From assembly GCF_028858725.1 (NCBI RefSeq), contig NC_084769.1, positions 6,883,501-6,947,500 on the forward strand: a stretch of 64,000 bases of DNA. Reading direction: 5' to 3'. The notes beneath the pieces were generated by a model that saw nothing but the letters and a program-made list of their open reading frames with translations, ran no database searches and had not been told where the DNA came from. This stretch comes from Colius striatus (Eukaryota > Chordata > Aves > Coliiformes > Coliidae). Below, piece after piece: positions 46,400-58,000 of this stretch (its first letter is position 1; each line of letters begins with the position of its first letter). The position numbers and the translations under genes are program-made.

Positions 46400-46960
46400 C
46401 CTTTGAAGGGGTTTTATACCAAATGTCATATTGGCATCTAACAACCACAATATTCATAACATGCAGGTGAACTTTCATAAAGCAGAGGAGAAAATTAACA
46501 TTCTTCCTTATCAGAGGAAATTGAATCTGATTTTTCATTCCATCAAAACATCTCCTTACAGACGGGATAAATCCCACAAATTGCTTTAACCCGTGTCTCT
46601 GCCTAGAGTCCATTCTATATGCCATTGTAACAAAGCATATAATCACACTAAATCAGCATAATTACCAACCAGTGCAAATACAGGGTTTCTGGGTTCTTTC
46701 CTCAGACATTTCACATGGGATCGTTTCACCACATGTTTACATTTAAAACCAAGAATAAACTGTTAGATTGGAAGATAGAAAGGTATACATTAAAGATCCA
46801 TGCAGAAAGCATCCTGTAGCCATGATTACCATAATAACCATTCATTCAAATCTAATCGTTCCTCTCCAAACGTAAATGTAACCAAATCACAAAGTGTGGC
46901 CAAATGATACCCCTTTCAAGGGACAGTGGGGTCCTGTGCTATCAGACTCCATAGCCAGGC
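46400..46960. promoter_or_regulatory. Candidate conserved non-coding element
   Basis: The block is AT-rich and repeat-free, with retained CpGs (gacgggataaatc near 46561, aacccgtgtc near 46588, gggatcgtttcacc near 46718, ctaatcgttcc near 46853) and homeodomain-like AT cores. No open frame of note. Inferred from composition only. Confidence 0.33.
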
Positions 46961-47087
46961 TCTCATTTCTCTCTGCTAGGTATGAACAAGAAATGACTGC
47001 ATGCAATTCCATTTATTTAAGAGCAGTTCAAGTGAATTCCTCCTTTGCTTTTTTTACTCTCCTTTTTCAGTCCTAGTTATCCTGAGG

Positions 47088-47790
47088 GGTCACCTTCAAG
47101 ATGCATCCAGGCCAACCACTAACCTCACGCTGCCAAGCCCACCACTAAATCAAGTCCCTTGGCACCTCATCTATGCATCCTTTAAATATCTCCAGGGATG
47201 GGGACTCCACCACCTCCACCACCCAGCCTACACCAGTGTTTAACAACCCTCTCAGTGAGAAAATTCTTCATAATCACAAATCTAAAACTCCCCTGGAGCA
47301 ACTTGGGCTCATATCCTCTTGTCCAATCATTCATTACTGGAGAGAGAGACCGACCTCCACCTCAGTACATCTTCTTTTCAGGTAGTTGTAGAGAGTGATC
47401 ATGTCTGCTGTCAGCCTCCTCTTCTCCAGACTACACATCTCCAGCTCCCTCAGCTGCTCCTCATCAGACATTCTGCAGACTCTTCCTCAGCTTTGTTGCC
47501 TATCTCTGGCCATGTTCCAGCCCCTCAGTAGCCCTCTTGCAGAAGGACTGAACACAGTACTCAAGGTGTGGCCTCACCAGTGCTGAGTACAGGGGGATAA
47601 TCACTGCCCTGCTGCTGCTGGTCACCCTATTTCTGACACAAGCCAGGATGCCATTGGCCTTCTTGGCCACCTGAGTACACTGCTGGCTCATGTTCAGCTG
47701 CTGTTGATTAACAACCCCAGCTCCTTTTACCCCAGACAGCTTTCCAGTCACTCTGCCCTGAGCCTGTCACAGCAGCTTCCCAGTGTGGCC
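47088..47790 (-). mobile_element. CR1 LINE fragment, about 0.7 kb, with RT C-terminus
   Basis: The 3' UTR ('gccaaccactaacctcacgc' type) is followed by the end of the reverse-transcriptase frame. On the minus strand at about 47540-47695 it still reads [13 protein letters not shown] and [14 protein letters not shown], typical CR1 motifs, with frame breaks. The last 30 or so bases of the CR1 3' end are missing, so the copy is truncated at both ends. It is the longest CR1 in the intergenic space. Confidence 0.92.
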
Positions 47791-47794
47791 AGTG

Positions 47795-48130
47795 GCACAA
47801 GTCATGTCAGCAGTTAAATGGCAGTAACCGAGTCACCTGTCAGGTCATGGCTCGAGGACTCAAGTACCACATACATATTGATGGCACGTAATCCTCTGTG
47901 CGCAGATACATCTCCATAAAGATAACATAAATCAAGCTCCTGTCCGGGACAGGCGCGTGTCACAGCTGTAAGATGTGGAAGTTAATTCATTTAAATCACA
48001 TTTTAAACCAGACAGAAGCGTAATCTGTCCCGAGGCACGTTAATACATCAGGTATACTGATCCATCTTTCACACAGTCCCGACTTAGATCATTTCTTTTC
48101 TGCATAACTTACCTCCCAATTGAAAACATG
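47795..48130. promoter_or_regulatory. Candidate conserved non-coding element
   Basis: Immediately beside the CR1, this stretch is unique, AT-rich and unusually CpG-bearing for its base composition (gtaaccgagtc, ggctcgagg, gcacgtaatcc, gtgcgcag, gtccgggacaggcgcgtg, gaagcgtaatc, cccgaggcacgtt, cccgactt). It has TTAATTCATTTAAAT-like homeodomain cores near 47982. Inferred to be a conserved regulatory element. Confidence 0.4.
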
Positions 48131-50916
48131 CCCCAAAATGATATTTAAACTACACTTCTCCTTCCCTTCCTAAATGCAAAGTAAGCTGCATACTTAGAAA
48201 AAAAACCCCAAAGAAACCAGCAGCAAATGGCCTGACCTCTAACAAAAACTCCACACTTATCAGGACTAATCCCAAATAGAATGCTCAGCCAACTTCTTTT
48301 TTTCCCCCAAGATAATGTTTTCTTCATTTCCCAATGAATATGCCCATGAATGTAAGTGCACTTAAGCAAAGAAAACCATGCAATTAGGCTCTTCTTTGAC
48401 ACATATGAATACAAGCACAAGCTAATTTACAAGCCTTTAGCTACGTGGTCTTGTAGGATTTTTTTACACTTCTCTGCTTCCAGAGCAAAGAAAAAATTAC
48501 AGTCTTTGCTCTTGACTGTAGCATCTGAAGTTCAAGTGTTCAGTGACACTCCAGCCCTTCTGCAGTGAAAGCTCCCCAAGACTTCAAGATATTTCTGCAG
48601 GAAAAAAGTAGTTTGATTTTCCCTACCTCATACAGAAGCCCAGCTGTTCATCGTGTATAGGCACAGTGATATGCTCAGACATGGTACCTGTGCATGCAAA
48701 TATCCCGTTTTTTGAGCAGGACTGAAATGACTGCAGGAATGATGTAGGTATGCAACACTTCAGTGCTTCTTGGTAATTGGTCTTCTCTGCTGTCTTACTT
48801 CAGTTGCTGCTGTTTGGTTTTACTGTTGTGTGTTAGAGTCTGAATGGAGGAGAGAAAAATGCCACAGAAGACAGATCTCAAACTATTTTACTTTTACAGC
48901 TGCAATATTGGAGTAGTAGACACCTGGCAGCAGACTTTGAAATCAATAGTGTTAAAATAAAAGATGATAAAATGCAGGGTCTTTCATTATCTGGTTACTA
49001 ACTACCAAGACAGATTGCTAGAACATTCAAACTCTTCACCCTCAAATGCTTTAACTCATAATCACATTTGTGTCTTAACGGGATGCCCTAGCTGGGGATA
49101 TAGGAATTACCTTCCTGAATGGCACTAAGATCTTTCTCAGGGGTCAGCACCAGCTACTTCAGCATAAAGTTTAGAAACCCCAAACAAGCAAGAATTGAGA
49201 GTAATCTCTCTTCCACACCATGATCCAGTTTGGATTCTGAAAGGCAGGAGCGGACTTTCAGTGCTCCCACAGGAGGCTGGGCATCGCTCCCAGCAGGATT
49301 CCCGGGGCTCTTACAAACAGCAATCATCTTGCTCTGTCTGAAAAACCAGTTCTCTTTTTTTTTGCATTATATTGTGTTCTCAGCCCCATGGGCCCTGCAG
49401 GGCCACCAGCTTCTTGGTGCCACTCCACAGCTGAATTCAGTTCCAAATGACTAAATACATGCGATGACACTGTGATCGGTGTCTGTGTCACTGCCTGCCC
49501 ATGCTGGACCGTGAGTGGGTGCAGGGTTCACGTGCATGCCAGCAGAGAAGCGCACAGCCAGCAGCACTTGCCTCTAACAGCAGCCTCAGGAGCCTTCCCC
49601 TCTGCTTTATTTTTATCTTACAAAGTCATACAGGTGCATTCATTCCCTAAAGATCTTTACTGATTAGCAACAGCTCTGCAGAAAGGTGCCCGTTGGCCCC
49701 ACGCACCACCGTGAACCGTGGCCCCTGTGGGGCTTTGGCCAGAAGGTGCTAGAGCATGAATGAGGACACAGACTGCACGAAGGCCACCAAATTGCAGCAG
49801 AGCTCCAGAACTATCTGCTCAGTATAAACACAGTGATGTACTTGGAGCTCTGTGCCTCTCCCAGGCAGCTCACCAGACAGCCCGTGCCTTCGGCACTGGA
49901 CATCACAGTTTGGATTGTAATTTACCCTGATGTTGAGGGCAATGACCACAGGTTGCAGCTGTTATTTTTTTTGTTATCATTACACCAACTTTGCCACTCC
50001 AATGCCTTTTTGAACAGCTTGCTTATTTGAGTTTATTCCTTCATCATGCAGAGTACTGTTCTCCTCACATCACATACCACAGACAAAATACATTAAGATC
50101 TGGCAGTATTCATCCTAATAGTGCTAGATTATTCTTCCCCTTGTAACTCCATACATATTACTTAAAGGGATAGTACAGGGAACTGTTATAAAAAGATTTA
50201 GGCCCTGGATGTTCTTGGGAACATCAGATCCTGCTTTTCCACCATGGCTCTAAGGCAGACAGTACGGCCAGAAGAACATATTCAGAGCCAGAAATAGGTG
50301 AGACAGTTTTCCCTCACAATTCCATCAGTCTTGTTTTTAATGCCATGAGAGGAAAGCACATTCCTGACCCTGTTTTGATGACACAATGTCATCTCAATTC
50401 AATGCTGTGGGAGGAATGCTGGATGGGTGGGATCCTGACCTGGGGAAAGGCCTACCTACGCCATTTCTACAACATCATTTTTTCAATGAGATGATACTAT
50501 TCAAATGGCTTTACAAAGCCACGAATAGCAACAGAACAAGTATCACCTTCAGCCCTAGTTATACCCATCTCTTGTGATGATCTGCTCAGAAGTAACTGCA
50601 GGTCGAGTAGGACATAGGTCCTGGCACAGGTACCAAGCTAGTAACAATCCTTTTTTCCTTCTCTTCTTTCTAATTATTGGAATAAGCAGCAGCACTGAGC
50701 AGAAAATAAGACCAAGCATTCTCCAAATCTGCAATTATTCTCTGGCCTTGTACTTGCCTACAGTATTCCTCTCACTAATCACTACGGCACAGAACATGCC
50801 AGAATCGTTTGAAATCCGAGTCCAATCTCTGACACAGTAAAAGACTAATAACAAATGTTGTTTACACACATTTAATTCAACATACCAGAAGCAATTTTCT
50901 CACTCTCTTTTAGCAT
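48131..50916. other. Intergenic DNA beyond the THSD7B 3' end
   Basis: No gene recognised. Further AATAAA signals on the minus strand (for example 50032-50037) leave open a longer THSD7B 3' UTR reaching into this stretch. Confidence 0.45.
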
Positions 50917-51978
50917 TTTATTTGCTTATAAATACAAGTCAATACCACAAGATGGCACTTTCTTACTTGTGACACACACTATTATAAACACTTACCCCTC
51001 TTGGACTGTTCCCAGATGTTTACAATACGTTAACTTCTCAGTGGTTCTGAAACACTTAAAAAAGCAAGACCCTCTACAAACTGCATTTTGTGTTTGATGT
51101 CTATTAAATGAGGTCAGGTTAATTAAATTCAAAAAAAGAATTTATAAAGATTCCAGATACGAAAATTTAAATACAAAAAGCAGAGTTTGCATTAATTAAA
51201 ATGAAGAACAATTGAAACTGGCCGTAATGTATCTACATGGTTTAATTGAATTTAAAATACTTTTTTTTAAACAATCAAACCCTCTAGCCATTCATCAAAA
51301 CACGTCCCTACTCAACTCTTTAAAAAATATTCTTGGTTAAGAAACCACCTTTTCATAACGATCCTTATCCTGTCCTGTAGGTGGAAATGAAGTGAAATCA
51401 TATTCCGGACTAGAAAACAGGATAAGAAGGAAGAAAGGTTTAAAAAAACCCGGTAACTTCAGACACTTGGACTCATTCTTCCTCACGTTGCTCAAAATAC
51501 ATGATCTAGTCTTCAAGTCTTTGAACGAAATGTAAACACTAGAAAACTCATTGTTGAAATATGTGAAGAATAAAGAACCCTGCACTAATATAGTGCATAA
51601 TGATGCTGTGTCAAACTTGTCATTTACAGTAAATGTCACATTTTCCTCAGGATTGTCATGCCTTTTATTTTTTTTTCACTAATCCCATTTGATGTCTGTA
51701 GATTTTCTGGTTCATTCTTGGTGGTGTTCTTTTAATTCCCATTGCTCAACAGGAAGAGATGTATTTTCTGGCCTCTTCAGAAAAGTTTCACAAGACCCAA
51801 GTCTTTGACTCCTTGTCGTTTCTAATAAAGAGGTGGCAAAATATTCAGCTTGCAATATTTCTCTTCTGCCTGGTACCTTACACATCAGGAGATTCCTCAA
51901 AAAACTGAGAAGTCAGAGAGTTCCAAATAAGAAAGCAGTTAAGGCAGTCGATGTCTACTTTTGGATTCCTTTTTCACG
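50917..51978 (-). other. THSD7B: THSD7B 3' untranslated region (predicted, end uncertain)
   Basis: AT-rich non-coding sequence follows the THSD7B stop codon at 51979. AATAAA signals on the coding strand occur at 51664-51669 and 50917-50922, giving UTRs of about 0.3 or 1.05 kb. Which one is used cannot be decided from sequence alone. Confidence 0.45.
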
Positions 51979-52060
51979 TTACATGTCAATGTCTCCATCG
52001 TAGGCCAAGGTTAGAGGCTTCTGCTGTGGAGGGGTGCTTTGATGCTGCTGCTTTTTTTTG
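51979..52060 (-). CDS. THSD7B: THSD7B last coding exon: cytoplasmic tail
   Basis: The acceptor tcttgcag lies before 52060 and the exon enters in phase 2. It encodes a 27-residue tail starting with a Cys (split codon) and a Lys/Gln-rich juxtamembrane stretch, then [19 protein letters not shown] and TAA (51981-51979). The acidic C-terminal end is the family's most conserved signature. The tail starts with a run of eight A on the coding strand. Confidence 0.94.
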
Positions 52061-55000
52061 CTGCAAGAAAAAACCATTTCAGGAGACAAAATCAGCAGCT
52101 GTAATAAGCTCAGAAACATCATCAAAACCTAAACTTCAACAAAAAAAACCCCTCCCAGCTTCCCACCCTAGCTATTTCACTTTGCAACCAGGTGACCCTG
52201 CAGTACAGAGACTACTTGTGAGGAAAACCCCATGGGCTTGGGTGCCGTTACCCGTGTGGTGTGGGCACACAGTCTGCCAAAACCAGGCAGCCAACTGTGC
52301 TCTTCATCTGGAGAGGAAATAAAGCATCTTTGTTTCCCGTGTCTTCTCACGGCTGACAAAGCAAAGAACACCTCAAAGAAAAACTGAAACATGGACTATC
52401 TGGGAGTGGGATATTCTCAGTTTTGATTTGGCATGGTATTGAAGCAACAGTAGTTACTACTGAGAAATACACTTCCTCACCAGCCTTTGAGTGATGGAGA
52501 ACTATGTAATGTTACTTAAAGAAACCCTCTGTATGCTCCACTGTGAAGACACAAAGCAATGGCAACTGCATGGTTTGGAAAATAAGGATGCTCCACCTCC
52601 TAGGCAGCATCCAAACGCTGCTATTGAAGCTTTTAATTGAAGACAGAGACTGAGAGAAAGACTAAGAGAGTGAGAGCGAGCAAAGTGATTCTGGATGAAA
52701 GCAGGCAATGATGCTGTCAGGCCACAGTTGTAACTCTCTGGTTGCCTGTCCAGGGGTTAGGACAAGTAGCCTGTTGAGGTTTGTAAAGTCCAGGCCAGCT
52801 GTGTGGTCCTCAGGGACAGCTGCGGGCATTGCAGGACACACAGACACTGGCCACTGCTCATTTCGTATCCTCCAAGACACATAAACGGCAGCACCTTTCC
52901 AAATATTCAAACCAGAGGGCACACCCCCAGCTCTGTCAAGCCAGATCTACCTCCCCTGCCTGAAGTGACTGCTGCTGTGGAGGAGGGCTTTGCTTCCCTA
53001 CCAGTAAAACCCAGTGAGGCACTGGTGTGGGCCAGGGCCCCAGTACATTCCAGTACCCTATCCCTACCAATGTCTGGTAACAGCAGCTGTAATCACAGGA
53101 CATGTTTCCACCTGATGTGTTCACTACAAAAACCTATTTAGGGATTTCCTGAGCTGGAGTGTACATCCAGAAAATCACAATTAACACCAAGAGACCCAAT
53201 CTCCCGTGAGCTGTGATGCCATCTTTGAAGCCATTGATCTTCCTGGCATGCCCAGTCCCTGGCAGCAGGGAGCTCACAAGGTAATAATGCACTGTGTGAA
53301 AAAGAAAACCTTTTGTTTATTTTAAACAATCATCTCATCAGATGCCTCTTACTTCTTTTATTGTGGGAAACAAAAATTCCCTAGTGTCCTTTTCTACTCC
53401 ACTCATGATTTCATAGATCTCTATTGTATTCCCACGTCAAACATCATTTTCCAACTGAATGCCTCTATTTAGTCTTTCCTTGAGCAGAAACCAGCTCCTC
53501 GATCCAATCAGCCTCCTTGCCTTTTTCAGTTCTACTGTATCCTTTTTTTTCCTTAAAGAATACAATAAAAAGCCCTTTCTGATTCCAGCAGAAGTCTGAA
53601 TAAATACAAGGGCCAGTTGATAACCAAAATCCTTCCCCTGCGTGGCCACCATACTTCTGCACAATTATACCCGCCACCATTTACAATTTGGAGAGTTTTC
53701 AATTACTCTGAGGTAAGGGCCAAAGGACGGTAGTTTATCCATCCAAGCTCCATCCTTTCCTAAAGCCTGGAGGATTAAAATCTCTGCAACATAGAACGTT
53801 GTGATACATTTTGGATCATTTTAAAAGCTACTTTGCTTTTATTTAAGGCCAAAACACACGTCACACTCACCACATCATGTAGGATGTAAAAATCATGAAA
53901 ACTATGATGAAGAACCCACCAGCTGATACTCCATAAACCCACATCTTCAGTTTACCATCTGTTGGAAGATGAGGAAAAAGAACAGAGGGAGAAAAGGGGA
54001 GAATAAACAACTTTATCCTAAAAGGCACACATTCTTAAGAGAGGAAGCAAAAAGAAAGCACACAAGAAAAATTAGCAGCATCTCTGATGGGAAATACAGC
54101 AAGGACTGTCTGGAAATCGTTTATAAACCCCATATTTTTGATAGAAACAAAAAGATTCCCCTGAAAATCAATCGTTTTGAAGACAGTATCTTAACTGTGG
54201 CATGGAGCATAGATTTTCCTCAATGAAAACTGAAAATGAACTCTTCATCTCAGTGTTCCAAAGCAGCATTCTTTCATAACCTCTCCACTGGCTGAGCTGT
54301 TGCAGTTCATTACAGGCAGCCTGGGCTTATGGAGCAGCACAAGAAATACAACCTGGCCAGGCTCCTGCCCCTGGAAAGGAGCAGGGGCACGAGATAATTG
54401 CAGTACATTGGCTCAAGAGCCCCAGTGGCTCCTCAGGCAAAGGCAGTTCAATGATGAGCTGACCCAGATAGAAATGCAGGTAACACCTGATATGTTTAGC
54501 CTAAAGAAAAGAGGGCTGAGAAGGGATGGGATTGTTCTCCATAAATACTTGGGGGTCAGCGAGCACAAGCAAACAAGCTACTTAAGAGCTGAAAAACACT
54601 TGGGCATCAAATGGGAATAAATTCGGCTTAGAATAAAAACAAGAACATGCTTTGTCAATAGTAAAAGGGATAATGTTGTACAAGAGCTTGCTGGTTGGGC
54701 CCCAGGTGACGTAGCTGGCTTTAAGACGAGGTAAGGCTCTTAGAAGGACTGTTTGGATTCAATCGACATGGGACCCACTCCACAACTCTTACGGGAATTC
54801 CTCCATGCACACGTGAGCTGAAGTGTGTTGAAACATTTCCTTCTGACAGGAAAAGTCTCACAACATTATTTGCACAGGTTCTTAATGACAAGCTTTGCAT
54901 TAATAACAATCAATACTCCTGTTTCTCGCTCCGTTCTGGCTGTACAGCTTTTCTTGTGGGGAGAAGCGATGGTACTTTTTCCCTGCAGCAGTAATCCGAG

Positions 55001-58000
55001 CCGGTTCACATCAACAGAGCTGATAATACATACCAGAGGCAGGAGTAGGAACCTGCACTGTGCCCACAGACACGGTCTGACTGAGGCCATTTCAAACTCA
55101 GCCATGCAAGCAGGGAGTTACTTCATGGACAGTCACTGAGCCTGTTTTACATTTTAGGTCCGAATGATGAGTTTTTTTTCAAAGGGCAACATATTTAAGC
55201 AGATCCCACTCTTTCTCCCTTTCTCTTTTTCATTTTCCTTCTTCCAGGCTTTGTGGAAAGGCTGAATATCTCTCACAGGTTTTGTTTTCTTCTCCTGGTA
55301 ACACTTCCAGCCTATCTCCCATGCTAGAGGAGCTCTGTTTGTCAGGTCTGAGTTGTTCTGGTTTGAGGGTTTCCTTTACTGAAGTCTGGGTATGAAATTT
55401 GTCACCCTCTCAACTGGAGATGGCCAAGAAACATTTAGCAGTCCTGCAAAGGGACTGTCATAGCTACAAAAAGGCATCCCATCATATCTGTTATGAAGGC
55501 AGCTAGGCTCTTCATCCCCAACATAAAGGCCTTGGACCACGCCATCCCACAATTTAAGCAATGCTATTTAAATTGCCTCTCAACTTGAAAAAACTTTCTG
55601 TATCCAAACTCTGGCCTCCCAGAGAGTGGTAAAGAACATTAAAACACAGCCTGATATGAAGTGAGTTCTGTGCACTTCTGGGGAGCATTTCAAAGAACAA
55701 AAGCATCAGCCTCACTAAATCATAATAAAATTTGTGTTCCAAAGTGTAAATGGGAAGGGAGACCACAAATTAACTGGAGAAAGGCAGGTGTCATTTTACT
55801 GACAGACACAAGTACTTAGAGGGACAGATGTGTCAAGGACTGTGGTACTGAAGGGCAGTAAATGCCATCCATACAGGGAGCATTCACCACAGAGCTGCTA
55901 TCCAGGGCATAACTGGTAGGTAACAGCAGTTTCCTGGCTCAGCTAGCAGTAACTATTGCAAACTCCCAGACTAGTAAGTCTCAAAGCCTGTACAGGGGGA
56001 ATAATTACATATTTTGCCAAGAGGTTAGACAAAGGGGAGTGATTTGACAAGCACTAGCCTTGAGCTGGGGTCTGAAGGGCACATATGGTCTGAAGAGTTA
56101 CCTGCAGGATGCCATGGGGTTGGTGATACACTTAGCACACATGGAGCAAGTTTATTCCTGTCCCATATATTGTTTCTGTAACGTTTGTGCCCTAAAATTA
56201 AATAACATCCTGCTCTGTAAAAGCTCCTTAATCCCTGTTCCTGTCTTGTAGTCCCTGGGGTAGAACAAGGCTCACTGAGGTCAAGCCCACCAGACACCTT
56301 CGAACGCTGATTTAAAAAGACAGGATTGCAGCATCCACCTACACCTCCCTCCCTTTTTCTGGCTCCATAAAGGTGACAGCTGAAGGGATGACACCTAAGA
56401 AAGACAGCCTACAGAGGGCCATGGATAGTGCCAAAGAGGCAATTAACCCCAAACCTGTGACTCAAACTGCTGGTGAACTGTGTGGGCTTCCATATGATGG
56501 ATTTGATCAAAAACCAGGCAACTTTAAAAGGCTTTGGACTGAGCTCTGTGAGCTCAGAGACTGTCAATGCAAAGGTTAACTACTGTATGCAAATCAAATA
56601 TGTAAATGTAACATTCAAAGTGTGATCACATACATCAAACAGAATCATGGCTCCTTGAAAGCTGGAGCAGAACCTTTCGCTACGTGTTTTCTAAAGTCTC
56701 GTGTTCATTACAAACTAACAGGAAACAAACACAACAGCAGGTAACAGAAGAAGGGGAAGACTACTGACAGTACTTGAGTATTTTTACTGACAGTAAAAAA
56801 ATAGACAGTATTTTTAGTATTTGAGTATTTTAATAGGGGGGACTAAGGTTTTGGTAAAGGAGTTTTGGTAAAACTTGAATCATCTGACACCATTGACTTG
56901 CATTTTCAAGTCTTACTTGTATTTTAGAAATTTACTTTGAACAAGTTAATCTTGCAAAATAACAGTGAAAATGGCAATCAGCTATTACAGCTGCAGCACC
57001 AGCCCTGGGGACCAGTCTGGGGACCAACTGGGAAGCGTTTTATGGTGTGGAAGTCAATAACGCACTTGGGATGCGCTGCTTGGTCACCGCAGCTTTCTGT
57101 GGGGCATTTAACATCTTAACAGTAAAAAACTCTATCAACTCCACACTTTTTTTTACCCTGTTTCCTTCATACACTTTTGAAATGTGGCAAGAAACAATCA
57201 AGGTGGTGGGTTTTTTTAATGAAATCTCAAGTACTCTCTGCTGTGAATCTCCTGGAATGCTAGTGATTAATATCTTTGCTGGTCCAAACATATTACTTGT
57301 AGAAACATCATCAGATAACAGTTCCAAGCATCACCTCAAATCACACATGAGCATACTTTTGCAAAACATTATTGCTTCACTCTGTCTTTGCTACCTTTCA
57401 ACATAAGAGATTGTGATTATTCTGTATAGGCACAAAGGAATGAAAGATGGCATGCAAGTCAGAAAGTGGGAGGCTGCTCAGCAGCTCCCAGACACAATCT
57501 CTGATGTTGTGATCTACAAAGCTTGTACCTTTCTTCTACAGAAACGTTGTAAAGACATTTTATTCCGTTCATATTTAAGTTTTTCACCTGGATTAAAAGG
57601 TTGAATAGACCATCCTTTGAAAATGTCATGCATTTTTGAGTTGACAGGTTTATTTTTTCCAGCAACAGTCTTAACATCAGCTTTCTTATCTTCTAAACCT
57701 GGTACCTTCATGCAGTAATCCAGGAAACCATTTGATCTCATTATTTCTGTATATCCTCGCTCACAACCGCAGACTCCTCTCTAGGTGATAAAAGGGAATT
57801 CAGTATTAAATCAAATGGTGTCTTCTCACAGAACAGTGCAAACTGTAGACAACCTAGGAAGAAACTGCAAGGTATGTCCTGCATGTGCAACTTCACCACC
57901 ACCAAACCCAACAAGCCTCCAAATCCATTTTGGTTCCGAAAGCCAAAATATATTTGAGGAATTGATTGAAAAAGAGTCAGTCATTTACACAGAAGCCCAA

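Larger units (their letters stand above)
52061..53870 (-). other. THSD7B: THSD7B intron before the last exon
   Basis: This 1.8-kb intron runs from donor gtgagt (53870) to acceptor gcag (52061). It holds a GA-rich tract at 52642-52680 and an old CR1 at about 53380-53690. Confidence 0.85.
53959..57587 (-). other. THSD7B: THSD7B intron before the membrane exon
   Basis: At 3.6 kb this is the largest THSD7B intron fully inside the window. It contains a possible degenerate CR1 near 54440-54680 and local duplications near 56760-56875 (repeated actgacagta, gagtattt and ttttggtaaa units). No additional exon is needed by phase. Confidence 0.8.
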
